A stretch of 64,000 bases of DNA from Rosa chinensis (GCF_002994745.2 NC_037089.1:80190347-80254346), one strand, 5' to 3'. Positions 36,201 through 48,640 are shown, counted from the first letter of the stretch. Notes: generated from the letters alone by a model not told the origin. A program made the numbers and translations.

Positions 36201-37644
36201 AGAAAATCAAATCATTCCCAAATCACACAAAATTCAAAGGCTCTAAACCTTTCAAATCTCTCAAACACAAATCCAAAATAAATGGGTCATCTACTCATTT
36301 AAATCTCAAATGCTTGAACTACGAGTGGCTTGATCCCTCTCCAAGGGTACGTAGGCAACCCATTCAAATATCCGGGTGCAGCCGCAAAAACAAATAAACA
36401 CACATCCCGTCAATTGGTTTCTTCATAAATGGAATCAAAGGGTGTTTCCCTGTAACAAGGGATTGTAATTAAGAGACACATTCTGTCTTGAATGGGTCGA
36501 ACCCAAAATAATAAAAACTCTATTCACTAAATGAATACGAGTGAAATTATGTTGGGTGACATTTACGCTCACTGTGTGCAGATTTTCTCTCAACAGTATA
36601 CTAATGAACTTGATTACACACATAGAAATGCGTGTAATTTTTATGTGGAAATCAAGAGAAAATGACACTAAAATGAAGCAGTTTGGAGTTTCCGACAAAA
36701 GGACAAAAAGTCAACGATGAGTCTACTATGGTCGATGCCATAAAAGAAGTGGAATCCCATTGTCTCCGAAAATATATGTGAAAGTCCATTGAGAAAAACA
36801 AAATAGAAAAAAAGAAATAAAGTGAAGAGAAGTGGAATTGTTTTTTTTTAGTGAAACCCATAGGGTGTGAATATATTCATCACAAGCCAGAATAGGCCGT
36901 TACATACCCTTCCGTTACCATCTATAGGCAGACAAAAATATAGTGGTAGTACCTACAATGGTACATAGATAATAGACATACTCATTACACATTCAAATAT
37001 GTAGACATAGTGGGAATCCTCATTTGGTACTACTTCAGAGGTGCTAGAGGTACATAGAGTGCACAAAAGTGCTTTGCTTCCTATTACTAGGAAATTATTG
37101 TAAATAGACAAAACTTAACATAGAGATGGGCCTCGAGCAAAAACCCTAGATCAAATACTAAAGTCCAAAAGTATCTCCAAGAGGAGAGGCCCACTCCAAG
37201 TCCATCAGGCCAGCCTAACCTTTCGTACAGCAACCCCAACTTGACCCCAGCGTCGCCGCTGATTGAGCGTTGCCACAGATCTCCGACTACCAAGGAGCCT
37301 CAAAACTGGAAAGCCAAGCAAACCTAAAGCACACCAGCTTGGGTTCCCCCGAATAATAGATCAAAACAACCACCAGAAGCTAGCCCCACCTCTTGGAAGC
37401 AAAAGGATCAAGATCTCTTGTTCTTCAAAATATTTTTTTTTCTTGTTAAATTTTTTTTTAAGGAAAGATATGTTCTCTAAAATAGTTAAGGATCAGCTAA
37501 ACTCTATGAGCATATTTACCAATGCTAGCCATTTTTGAGTTAAATTTTAGCCAAAGTAGCTAAAAATTCATTTTGACTAGCCACTTTAGAGAATATGTTT
37601 ACATCAATGGTCTCTAATTTAGCTAGTTTTGAATTTATATTATT
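33203..37644. other. Transposon-derived region with LTR-like promoters, no gene
   Basis: Two TATA-bearing segments are seen: CCTATAAAAGG near 34107 and TCTATAAAACGG near 35529. Both are followed by short untranslated leader-like sequence, as in gypsy LTRs. At 36047-36118 and again at 36318-36390 a block beginning GAACTAC(A/G)...GTGG(T/C)TTGATCCCT and continuing GGGTA(T/C)GTAGGCA is repeated, a conserved LTR motif of Ogre/Tat-type elements. At 36880-37420 the sequence (poly-T start, GGGCC and AAACCCTAG phrases) resembles an antisense LINE tail. No open frame has protein-like features. Confidence 0.4.
36047..36390 (+). repeat. Duplicated gypsy LTR motif (two copies about 270 bp apart)
   Basis: Copy 1 is at about 36047-36118 and copy 2 at about 36318-36390. 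Both carry TTGATCCCT, AGGGTAYGTAGGCA and GGTGCAGCCGCAA or ATGCAACCGCAA. Confidence 0.65.
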
Positions 37645-37867
37645 TTTTTTTAAGGGAAAATGATCATTTACCCGATTTTAGGCTAAAAATTGCCCACTTG
37701 CTCCACCAACTGTTTTTTAACCCCATTTACCCAAAACACTCTAAGGGATTATTTTCCCTTTACCCAATTAATTCTTTTTTTTTTTTTTTTTTTTGAGACT
37801 TTTTTGCCCTCTCCTTCTTTCTCACTTAGAGAGAGAAGTCACATTCCACCTTGCTGTGCTACGGTGA

Positions 37868-38000
37868 CCAGTGGCTGGCGCGGTCTCCGGCGACCAGACT
37901 CCGGCGACCGGTGACCGGACTCCGGCGAACGGTGACCGGATTCCGGTGACCGGACTCCGGCTAACGGTGACCGGATTCCGACGACCGGTGACCGGATTCC
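37868..38000 (+). repeat. Minisatellite, core ACCGGATTCCGGCGA
   Basis: About seven degenerate copies of an 18-20 bp unit alternating CCGGACTCCGGCGAACGGTG and GACCGGATTCCGRYGACCGG. Confidence 0.8.
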
Positions 38001-38009
38001 AGAATCAGG

Positions 38010-38225
38010 CTATTATTGCCCCCCAGTAATCATATTACTGCCCCCTAGTAATCATATTATTGCCTCCCAAAAATCATATTATTGACGTCCAGTGAATTGT
38101 ATGAACTCCCAAAACCAAAATTAATACACTACAGGAACAATTGATCAATTTATAATCATATTACTGCCCCCAGTAATCATATTATTGCCCCCCAATACAA
38201 AGTCTAATGTTTCTACTGCCTCCCA
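38010..38225 (+). repeat. Minisatellite, core ATTATTGCCCCCCAGTAATC
   Basis: About seven degenerate copies of a 25-26 bp unit in two groups, separated by unique sequence around 38095-38155. Confidence 0.75.
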
Positions 38226-38559
38226 ATAGACCACCAAAAATGCACCTTTTTGTAGGATTCACAGATAATTTGACTTTAATACACAGAAAACAACATATAA
38301 CTTATCAAAACACCACACTATAGTGATCTCTGTCCCTCGTATCAAAGTCTACTGGGGGCCAATAATGTGTCTACTGCCCCCAGTAGACCAACAAACAAAC
38401 CCCACAGTTACATTGCAATGTCAGATTCACATTGCCTGACATTTTAGTACGTAAAGTCAAAACAAACAAATAAGACAAAAGTTAATGTAGAAAAGCCCTA
38501 TTTATAATCTTCGGTTTGGTCTATGTGGTGTGCTGTTTGTTGCGTTTGTAACAGTAGAA

Positions 38560-38830
38560 ACATGAAGGACGGAGGTAATAACCAAGCGGATGAATCTCCG
38601 GTGAGAAAGACCAAAAGAGGACGCGGAGGAGGAGGACGGGAACAACACCACCCTTTTCTCCAAATCGACGATGCATTAAAACTCAACGATCTTCAGTCAA
38701 CTTTGACTTGTCAGCCTCAGACTCATGAACCCACCACCTCCACCTCCACACCCAGAAATCACAGAAATCCGAGGTGCCCATGTATTCAAACCTCGGTGCG
38801 CGCATCAAAAAGGCCAATTGAACCCGCCTG
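38560..38830 (+). other. Open frame inside the MULE, possible captured gene fragment
   Basis: From the ATG at 38562 the frame reads MKDGGNNQADESPVRKTKRG, is rich in Lys/Arg/Gly and then Thr/Ser/Pro, and stops at about 38831. No family is recognised. It lies within a MULE, a setting where host fragments are often captured, but spurious openness cannot be excluded. Confidence 0.25.
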
Positions 38831-38970
38831 ACTGCTCGAACTCGAACCCGCCTGATACCTTCTTCTGCAAGCGGACGACGGGGAGGACGACGGGGAACGA
38901 CAGAGGACTGCCGCCATCGCCGCGTATCACGGTCAAATTGTTGCGCCGGTTTAAATTGGTATAGGGCGAC

Positions 38971-41264
38971 TGATAGGAGCATTTTAATGCGGTATTTTAA
39001 TAGTTAATTCCTCACATTTTGCTTAGTTAATTCCTTAACGAATCGATTTTTAACTCAATTTCTATTTTTTAGGTACATTGGAGTAGATGATGATGAAATG
39101 AGCTGTTTGGCCCTAAAATGAGCATTTTGGCCTGAGAAAGCGTGTCTTGGAGAAATTGAGCCAATGAGAAAGCGAGCTAGACAAGAAATGAGGAGTGGCA
39201 GACTAACCATCCGAACTTCAAATGAGTTGAAACTTTCCAGATTCATTCTAGAAAGCCCAAGGATCATTTCTTATGAAGAGTGCCAGAGCAAACTATGAGT
39301 GGAAGACCTTCAAACAATCAGCCCAATTTTCTACAGAAGCAAAACTGGAAAACTGGACCTGTAAGAGGTCCAGCAGCATTTCCGGCCCAACCACATGGCA
39401 ATACATTCTGAAATTTTACCACAGTAATCTACATTCATGGGGGAATATTTGTTATGAAGAAGTCTTGGGCAGAATCTAAACTTTCAGTGGAGATAAAATT
39501 GAAGTAAATGAGTAGGAAATCCATCATCATCATCACCCAAAAACATTCCATGTTTTAGGGTGTAATCATCATGTTTTCTCCATCATTTCTCACACTAATC
39601 CACCATCATCATCACCCAAAAATATTCCATGTTTTAGGGTGTGATCATCATGTTTTCTCCATCATTTCTCACACTAATCCACCATCATCATCATCACCCA
39701 AAAACATTCCATGTTTTAGGGTGTAATCATCATGTTTTCTCCATCATTACTCACACTAATTTACTCCATCTTTTCCAATTTCACTCTTCTTTCTCTTCCC
39801 TATATAAACACCTTCTCCTCTCACTCTAAAACACATTCCTTCATCTATTCCATCTTCTTTGTCTCTCCATTTCCTTTCCATTTTCCTAAACACACATTCC
39901 TTCATCCATCTCATCTTCTTTGTCTCACCATTTCCTTTCCATTTTCCTTAGTCACAAATTCCTTCATCCATTCCATCTTCTTTGTCTCTCCATTTTCTTC
40001 CCATTTTCCTAAACACATTCCTTCATCCATCTCATCTTCTTTGTCTCACCATTTCCTCTCCATTTTCCTTAGTCACCAATTCCTTCATCCATTTCATCTT
40101 CTTTGTCTCTCCATTTCCTTTCCATTTTCCTTCTCCATTCTCTAGTTGCAAAGTTCTGCGTTTTCAAGCAAGGAGAGGAAGAAGAAGAAGGAGCCGTGAA
40201 GATCATATCCTCCATCATCCACCTTGAAGGCTTGCTTCCAAGATTCAAGATCCAACCATCTAGCTCTCCATCTCCATCTCCCCTCACGGTGTAATTCATT
40301 CTTTTTCCTTGTAATGATCTTTTGTTTTCCTTGTTTGAATTCATATGAACTTGTTTCTAGTTAACAATAATGTTTAGGGCAAAGTTTAAGCCCAATTTCT
40401 ATGTTTAAATAAAGTTTTCGAATTCTATAATTGTGATTCTAAGTTGCTTATGTGAGTTTGTTCGATTAAATTTGCTTTACAGAAAACTTTTATATGTTTA
40501 TCTTATTTGGGTCGACACTTATAGGATTTGCATGTAATTGGTGCTAGGTTTAAGAACATGAAATCGACTTTTCGTTTTGTGTAACTTGAATCAAAAGTAG
40601 TAAAGGTTCTGGACAAGAATCGAATTTAATTGAAGAGGATTGCAATTAGGTGGACTTTTCCATAACTAAGTTGTACACTTGAGTTGATAGCCTTTCTCTA
40701 TGTCTAATGCGTTGAACATGTCATGATTGACTAGCTTTCTAGGGCTTGATTGCATGTTTGATAGGATTAATCTAGGTGCTTTCGCTTAGGTTAATTAGCA
40801 TTGAAAAGTAAAATATGGGAAATCATTTGCTTTCGAATGTTTCACATGATCAACTCCTCTCTCATGACTTGGAAGAACAATTATAGGGTTTGAATCGAAT
40901 TTGATTACATGGAATTAATTTTGATCTTTGTTCCTTATGTTTCATTCTTGTACATGTGTTTTTATATTTTCTTTATCTTAATTTTCAATTCTATAATTCC
41001 TAAACCCCCCTTATTTGTGTTTACTTGTATATATTTATTCTTTATTTTATTTTTGTAAATAATACTTTATTATTTTAATTCTTTATTTGTTTATACAATT
41101 GTATATATTTATATTCTTTATTTTATTTTTGTAAATAATACTTTTCTTTATTTGTTTCACAATTACAGGTGTACCCTCAATCCCCGGAATAGAACGATCC
41201 CTATTTGCTTATACTACTAACGATATTTCAGGGTTAAATTATGCGCTTGCTTTTAGCGACATCA
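38971..41264 (+). mobile_element. Solo LTR of the WUSCHEL-carrying family (2.29 kb)
   Basis: It starts TGATAGGAGCATTTTAATGC and ends AGCGACATCA, with a perfect 5-bp duplication GCGAC (38966-38970 and 41265-41269). It matches the LTRs of the element at 49588-58142 over most of its length, in opposite orientation, but has about 400 bp of extra sequence after position 39090. It holds a TATA box (CCCTATATAAACACC, about 39808), three copies of a unit of about 80 bp with CATCATCATCACCC (39518-39760) and five copies of a unit of about 62 bp with CCTTCATCCATYTCATCTTC (39830-40135). Confidence 0.93.
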
Positions 41265-41283
41265 GCGACCAGTCACCTGAGGC

Positions 41284-41286
<3 letters not shown>

Positions 41287-41335
<49 letters not shown>

Positions 41336-41460
41336 AGATCGGGGAAAGAGAGAGATGACGAAGAATGAGAGAGAGAGAGAGAGAGAGAGAGCAGATCGGG
41401 GAGAGAGAGAGAGGACGAAGAATGGGGGATGAGAGAGAAATACCAGATCGGGGGGAGAGA
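41287..41460 (+). repeat. GA-rich microsatellite block
   Basis: A long (GA)n run is followed by two shorter GA runs separated by CAGATCGGGG phrases. Open frames across it on both strands are low-complexity artefacts. Confidence 0.9.
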
Positions 41461-41956
41461 GAAATACCAGATGCACATGTAATTAATTAATTGAGTTAAG
41501 GGCAAAATTGACATAAAAAATTAGATTGGGTAAATGAGGTTAAAAAACTCTTGGTGGAGCAAGTGGACAATTGTTAGACTAAAATTGGGTAAGTGGTCAC
41601 GGCCCCTTTTTTTAATGAAGATTAAATAGTTTAAATGTATCTATAAATTACATAAAGTAAATGAAAAAGAATATTTTAAATTATAGAGAGCCTTATCTCA
41701 CTCTCTATATTTACGAGCGAGATAGCTAAAAATTATAATAGAGAGCCACTTAGGAGTCTGGTGCAGCTGATAAAATAGATAAAAAGCTAAACATGCTTTC
41801 CAAAATAGCTAAGACGCCAAAATAGAGAGTCTGTTAAAAATGCTCTTAATCATCTATATAAATCTTGTTGACATCAATCAATGATTGATTAATTAAACAT
41901 AATTGTTGGCCATATGTGCTGCACGTATTCCCCTATTTCAATTAACTAAAAAAAAT

Positions 41957-42576
41957 GGGTATTTCTAAATGTACCTAACAAATCTCTTAGTAGACCAAGT
42001 AATAAATTATATGAATAATTTCTTATTATTTTTATTATGAAATTACAATAAAATACATAGTATTGTAAAATAAAGACAAAAAAAACTCTGTGTGCACCCA
42101 GCACAGGAAAATCTTCAGAATCTCACAAAGGTAAAGCTGTCTAATTGTGGGTCACTGTGTAGTCGATCTGGGTAAAGTTGTTCTTATTGTTCTTTTGAGA
42201 GACATGCTCAATGAGATTAGTTTTCCAACAGATCAAAATGCAAAAAGAAAAACTATTTTTTCCTATGCTATATTTCACCAAATTTCATTTTAATGAGAGG
42301 CAAAACGTTGTGAACATATAATCATTATGGCATAAAAAGAAGACAAATAGTGATTCAAAAAATGAAGAAATACGAAGATTTTCTTCTGGGACTGGCGGTG
42401 TGAGAGAGAAGAGAAGGTTTATCTTGCTGAGTATAGAAACATAGCCTAATGGTTTATTTATTATCCTTTCAAATGTGTCCTTTTTTGTAATTTCATAATA
42501 AAAAGTGATCATTATTAACTTATAAAATTAACTGTTGAATCTATTAAGAGATTTGCTGGGTACATTTAGAAACACA
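41957..42576. mobile_element. MULE-type MITE (620 bp)
   Basis: The inverted ends extend about 100 bp: left GGGTATTTCTAAATGTACCT and the reverse complement of the right end TGTGTTTCTAAATGTACCC, continuing through AGCAAATCTCTTA to TTATTATGAAATTACAA. A 9-bp flank AAAAAAAAT is found on both sides (41948-41956 and 42577-42585); because it is an A-run, the exact edges are slightly uncertain. Nothing is coding. Confidence 0.7.
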
Positions 42577-43422
42577 AAAAAAAATCTTATCAGCTTTTCC
42601 CCTTCACACGTGCCCCATTTATCCATTCAATTCCCTTACTTTTTTCCTTCACACTACACACGACATAACACTGCATGACCCCATTTTATCATTCATTCTC
42701 TTCCTAATAAAGCCCAGACCACAATTCCTGTAGTAGCCCAGAAATTCATTATTATTTTTTGAGGATTTTTTAAAATTTAATTAGTGGTTATTGGACGATT
42801 TGTGGTTAATGATGAGGCAAAAGTGTTTCGGACGAATTTTTATAAAAGTATGGTTTTAGTTGACTTTTTATATGTTGGGTTTCTCTTGAAACTTCCTTTT
42901 AAAAATCGTAGAGCGCGTCAATACGAGTTCGTTTGAAGAAGTTATGGCCATTGGAAAACGTTTCCATTTTGGTTAAAAAGGAAAATTTCCAGAAAAATTC
43001 AGAAAAAGCCAATTTTTCATTTTTAGAAACTTTTTCTCTCTCTTCTCTCGCCGAGCCCGCGCCCAGCTCCTTCTCCCTCCTCCGGCCACCATAGGACGCC
43101 AAACCAATTGAGCTTTCTTCCCCTCGATCTCCTTATGAAGTTTGTGGTGGTAATCGAGCATGAAACGAGTTGTGGACGGAGAAGTAAGGCCGAGAAGTGG
43201 GGCGACAGTGCTGCAAATTGCCTTGATCTGAGTTGACAATTCCGGCGACCATAGACTGTGTTTCTTGAGGGATTTTGTAGCCCAGAGGATGAGGAAGGTT
43301 TCTCTTAAGGTGGCTTGCAACGATTCAACTTGTGGAGATCGAATTTTGAAGATTGGGATTCTAGGGTTCATCGATTTTCCGATCTTTCGAGGTAAATTCC
43401 AGCCAAATGGCTTTGATTCAGA

Positions 43423-43848
43423 CTTTGTGCTAGTTATGAATTTTGATGTGCATGTTGAGAGGAAGAGTTTGGCATAGGTCTCACCACCTAATTTAGAGGT
43501 CGGCGGCGTTTTCCAAAGGCTTTCGGCCACCTCAGGGGAAGTTTCTGCTCCTCATTGTGATCTACTCGTTGATACGAGCATTTCGATATATAGATTGTAA
43601 TTTTTGGAGATCAAATGAGTATGTTATGATTTTTACTTTGTGCTAGTTATGAATGTTGATGTGCATATTGAGAGGAAGAGTTTGGCATAGGTCTTGCCAC
43701 CTAATTTGGAGATCGGCGGCGTTTTCCAAAGGCTTTCGGCCACCTCAGGGGAAGTTTCTGCTCCTCATTGTGATCTACTCGTTGACACGAGCATTTCGAT
43801 ATATAGATTGTAATTTTTGGAGATCAAATGAGTATGTTATGATTTTTA
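43423..43848 (+). repeat. 213-bp tandem duplication in the solo LTR
   Basis: Units 43423-43635 and 43636-43848 both start CTTTGTGCTAGTTATGAAT and differ at only a few bases, so the duplication is fairly young. Confidence 0.9.
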
Positions 43849-44439
43849 CGGTTTCGAACCGTTCGATTATTCGATCCGTGAGGATTCGAGTGTTTGATCG
43901 ACTTGTGATTTTGACATATCGATCGTAGAAGTATTTCAAAGACTTTGGGTGGCCTCAGATGTGGTTTCGCCTCGATTGGCGTCACTTTTGTGGTTTTAGT
44001 TCAAAACAGGAGTTTCGAACTTTAATCGTTTGTGTTTTGTGTACTAAGTTGGGACCGTATGTGATTAGATACTTGACAGAGTTGTGTTGAGCGGATTGAG
44101 ACGATAATGCTAATCTTGGTTAGCGTGTGAAGAAGCAGCGGGATTCAGAGGTGAGTAAATCTCACAATATTCGTTATGAGCATAATTATCATCTTGTCTT
44201 GGAGTTATTAGGTTAACTATGACTATAGTTAGTATTAGTGGCATTCCTGAGTGGATGACTACGTATATATATATTTACATGAAATATATATGTATTGGTG
44301 GCTTTGTTGTGATGTGAACAATATTTGAAATGAGTTCATTATTGCTCGAGAATGGTGAAATTGTGTATTGAGTTGTGATTGTAGAATTTCATTTGTTGAT
44401 ATACCATGGGTCTAGTATGACCATCTTAATTGAGATTTA

Positions 44440-44700
44440 ATATATGGTAGCTTATGTAGGAATATCTGTGTAATGAATCGATGACATCAGTGTGATGATT
44501 ATCATGTAAAGCTTGTGTAGGAATATTTGTGTAATGAATCGGTGACATCTATGTAATGATATTTGATATGATTGTTGTGTAAAGCATGTGAGAATATCTG
44601 TGTGATGACAGGCGAAATCTATGTGACGATCAATTGGATGATTACTATCTGTGTAATGACCGGCGAAATCTGTGTGGACTATCTGTGTGATGACTGCTCT
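44440..44700 (+). repeat. Degenerate repeats, core ATCTGTGTAATGA
   Basis: About seven short units of ATCTGTGTGATGA and ATCTGTGTAATGAATCGGTG with variable spacers. They occupy the same position in this LTR as the minisatellite at 28434 does in the other gypsy LTR. Confidence 0.7.
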
Positions 44701-45724
44701 GTAGCGGAGTTGAATTGTTATTAAGTTAACAATGGTCGAGAGGACTGCTATGATGGTTGGAGCTACCTACAGATGTCGGAGTGTGCGGTTATGATGATTA
44801 CTATGACTGACTTGAGTGTTTGTCTTAATGTAACATCCTGAACTAAACTATACACAGGGGTTACTATGAATTGTTTCGCTTGTTTTGAATTATGATTGCC
44901 TTGTTTGCTTCTTGATTTTATTGATTGATCTTAAAGGCCATAGTGGTGACGATTGTGCTCTATGGTGAGGATAGGAAGTTGATTCATTGTTTTCACTTTT
45001 GATGTCATGTTGATGACAAAGGCTTCCGGTGTGAAGGAAAGGAGTGTGATCTTTGGGACTCGCCGTTGTGCGTCAAAAGATTTCTAAACATTACTTGAGG
45101 AGGTTTTGTTTGACTGGAATTTGTGTAATTGGATGCTAGGTTGAGAATCTGAGAATGTGGTTTTAGTCATGAGTTGACCTACGTAAGCATGTTAGAGAAG
45201 GTTATGAAATAGATGGCTGTAGTTGTGAGTTATGTGCTTATCGTTGTTTAGGTTGAGGTAACTTAAGAATGAGTTTCTGTTTTGTGGTTTTGAGTTTACT
45301 CATATAAACTTTCATAAGCTTACTGGGTTTGTTGTGTGGGCAACCCGGTGCACTATTCGATGGTGTAGAGGTTGATCCTGCAGGTCAGAGAAATCATGGC
45401 TGAAGCTGAGGTAGCGTGTTGGCAGCTTTATGGTTGGAAGCCAATTTTGTGACTTTACCACTGTTAAGATTTCCGCTGTGTAGTAAGGTCTAAGGTGTGG
45501 TTTCTTATTATATTGTTAAAGCAATTTAATTCGCAAACTCTGTGTAATGTAATATGTGACTGTAAAGAACGAGTCTTTATTTCGGGACATAGCTAGTTGC
45601 CTTTGTTTAAAGGAAAATTTTCTTAGCTGTTTTGTTTGATGTCCGAACCATCATGCCCGGAGTTCTTGTGTTTGATTGATTTTGTTCTCTTAATATTGAT
45701 TGAAATTCGGGGCGTGACAATTCC

Positions 45725-48431
45725 ATTTCCCATTTTTCTTTTCGGCCGAGAACCACCAAAGTCAAGACCTATTCGAATTTTCTTAATTTTCTTTCTTTTC
45801 TCTCACTCCTCACATTAAATCTATCAATTTTACAAAGAATTTCAAAAAGCATCAAGGAACATCAAAATTTGAGATTGGGTAAAGTGGGAAGCTGTAAATT
45901 AAAACTTGTCGTAATTGCTCCATAGCAATTTGTGATTTGTTCTTGTTATTTCTCACTCCTCTTCACATTTGACCTCTTTAATTAATGTATATCGTTGTTT
46001 ATTTGTTTATGAGTTATGAGTAGTCTATTTAAGTACCCCTAAAATTAATTCAATGATTTTTAATTTCATGTATGGTATATGTTCTAATCAATAATATTTG
46101 GCTTAAATGCATGATTAGGAACTTGATTAACTCATGTGTAGATGAGCATGTCTGGAACAAATTAGGTGACCTAATTACTTCTCTAATTTATGACTAGGAC
46201 ATTAGTTTAAAACATGGTTAGTTTCATTTCGCCAAACCCAAACCTATCCATTGTTGATCTACTTCGATTAGTTTGTTTTTCCAGTTCAATTCCTTTTAAT
46301 GGAATTGAAGTCAATCCCCAATTTATTACAAACCCTGATTTCACAATAAGAATCTTGCCATGTTGGCTGTGGCATCAAGCAAAGCAACACCAACGAATCT
46401 GCTTACTCAGTGAAAACAACGAGAACCCATACAAACCGAAAGAAAGACTGACATGTCCTTCATTGATTCCAAATTGGTTACACAACTGGATATTTCAATG
46501 AGATGAATTCCTTGATATATATCATTCTTTTGACACACACATTTCTAAAAAACTTGCCTGAGTGAGATAAGTAATTAAATCAAGATCGAGATATTGATAT
46601 AGGCTTGTTTGTATCGTCTTTGGGAAATTTTCATCGTCATCGTACTCAACAAATTAGAGTTTCTAGATTGTGTCTATGAAATTTGGTTTTTTTTTTTTGG
46701 GAAATGGGGATCAATTAAGCTACTCCAAAGTTAGCCCAAATGGCTGAAATTAATACCAACTAATAAGTCTGATAGACATGCTTAAACAGACAATAAAGCA
46801 AAGGAAACTTAATTTCCAATTAGGCATAAAAAGAGCCAGTATAGGAAATTAACCATTGTAAAACAATTAAAACAAAGGCTCAAAAAACAAGCTCAACCCA
46901 ATACAGAAAACCTAGCTACTATAGACCACCTCGCACGGCCGACCATGCAGAACAGCTGATGTGTCGCTGGAAGTAGTTCCATATTGTATAATCGATGCCA
47001 ATCAAATCCCAGAACACAAACCATATGAAATCCTACAACCCAGGGGATAAGATCCCTTAAAGCAACATCATACTCTCCACCATCGAGACCAAAACCAAAA
47101 AAGTGTCGTGGTTGCCAAAGGAGGACCGGGAACCAGAGCTAAGAACCAGAACCATGGAGAATGGGGGTGATGAACCCATGCGTAAGCACCCATACTCACC
47201 TAGATAAGTGCCTTGCACTTTATCATCGCAGCCACAATAGCTTTCATGAAGGTTGGGAGTGAAAAGAGAAGAACTGTTTTGAGGTTAGGTAAACATTGAT
47301 TTGGAAAGATGTGAGATTGATTGACAGAGAGGGAGAGAAGAAAAGATATAGGATCAGATTTGTTGGTTTACTTTATGTCGTTGGTTTTGAAAGGTAAGAG
47401 CTTCTTAGGTTGGACAGTTCTAGAATGCTCAGGCTGCAACTTACCGTCACTGACCGGGGTCAACATGAATAGGTCAAAGTAGCGGCTGAATGTAATTTAA
47501 CAGTTGACGACGGTGTTATGGGTCTGAACGTCGGGGCATAACTGACTATTGCAATGACTGTTAGGGTAAAACTTGTTTTACAGCTCACCTCAGCCACCAT
47601 AATCGAATTTGTTCATCTCCTTCTTCCTCGTTGTCCATGTTCTTGTTAGGCTATCCACAAACCACATACCATTTCCTCCAGACAGAGCCACAGCATCATT
47701 CGTTCTTCTGCTCTTGGCCTATCAGTAACCACAAAGCAATTTCTGCAACTGCATGAAAACTGTTTAAAGGGATTAGGATTTAGATATGTTTGGCATCGAT
47801 TTTGCAGTAGTGATCAAAGGATTAAGTATTCCATCGAAGGAAAAATCCGTCGAGATCCACTGCACCGACACCTCCAATATATCCGTGTACGTTAAAAATT
47901 CCTCTTAACCATTTGAACACAGTATTCTATCTGGGCGTAATTTAATTTCGCATTATGTGGTTGATTCGAATTTGTCTTTTGTATTTAACATTCTGCATGG
48001 TTCCTCCAAACTTAAATACAGGTTAATCAGCGCTGTAAACGGCAGCAACAAGCAAAAGGCACGATGCAAGAGACATGGAAAAGAGTTCGTGATGCGACTC
48101 CAAGCAAAAGTGGAAGTTCATGCAGTTCAGACGAGTAAGTAATTTATGTCAGAGGACATAGTTTTGATCTAGCTATATGGGTGTTCTGGTACTTTAATTT
48201 CTCAAAAATGGAAAGAACTTTTATCTGGGCCACTTGACCGAGTTATTTTAGGAAGAACTCATATAAGGTAAACTAGTAATACAATTTGCTAACAGGTATC
48301 CTGCTCTTTGAAAGGAAATGTGAGTGTGTTAATTCTCCTCAATATTAGAATGGTGTGTACGGGAACTTCAGATGTGCTCTAGGTTTTGCTAGTGTCATTG
48401 GATACTTCCGGAGACATGGCATTGTAATTTC
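45725..48431. other. Spacer with possible LINE tail and unassigned exon-like segments
   Basis: At 46690-47130 a poly-T start followed by antisense A-rich, CCCAA-rich sequence resembles a LINE 3' end. At 47788-47890 a frame reads FGIDFAVVIKGLSIPSKEKS up to a possible donor. After an AG at 48021, a frame reads NQRCKRQQQAKGTMQETWKR and ends at TAA near 48139. The two could be exons of a small or decayed gene, but no family is recognised. Confidence 0.3.
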
Positions 48432-48640
48432 TGTTGAAGGAAAATCGATTTAGTGTGCCTTATCAAACTAGGAGTAGTAATAGGAGAGAAGGTTCTAGAG
48501 TTCCTAATCATACTCTGATTAGTATTCCTTGTAACATTAGAATATGTACTTTGTAATCCCTATATATAGGGCTCCTATTCTCAATAATATGATTACACAA
48601 TTCTCTTTACAATATCTCTCAAATATCATATTCTTAAACA
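48432..48640 (+). mobile_element. 5' LTR of the copia element (209 bp)
   Basis: It starts TGTTGAAGGAAAATCG and ends TTCTTAAACA, followed directly by the copia primer-site phrase TTATCAGCACGAG (48643-48655). A TATA box (CCCTATATATAGG) lies near 48560. Confidence 0.8.

Larger units (their letters stand above)
37654..41606. mobile_element. Mutator-like element split by a solo LTR (1.66 kb without the insert)
   Basis: The left end GGGAAAATGATCATTTACCC pairs with the reverse complement of the right end (GGGGCCGTGACCACTTACCC). Both continue into TTGTCCACTTGCTCCACCAA-like sequence, giving an inverted repeat of about 90 bp. The flanks carry a perfect 9-bp duplication TTTTTTTAA (37645-37653 and 41607-41615). 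Inside are two tandem-repeat blocks, a GA-rich stretch and a short open frame. The solo LTR at 38971-41264 was inserted later. Confidence 0.8.
42729..45719 (+). mobile_element. Solo LTR of a long gypsy (Tekay-like) family (2.99 kb)
   Basis: It starts TGTAGTAGCCCAGAAATTC and ends GGGGCGTGACA, with a perfect 5-bp duplication ATTCC (42724-42728 and 45720-45724). Inside are the CT-rich leader at 43030, a 213-bp tandem duplication and a block of CTGTGTAATGA repeats. No internal region is attached. Confidence 0.9.

Noticed and set aside
39641..40227. His/Ser/Phe-rich ORFs in the solo LTR (and copies in the young LTRs)
   Set aside because: They are translations of CAT- and CCTTCATCC-type tandem repeats in LTR sequence.
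41239..41514. Ser-Leu and Arg-Glu repeat ORFs
   Set aside because: Low-complexity reading of a GA block on both strands.
46214..46501. 95-residue ORF between transposons
   Set aside because: No recognisable domain and no neighbouring exons; length within chance for this composition.
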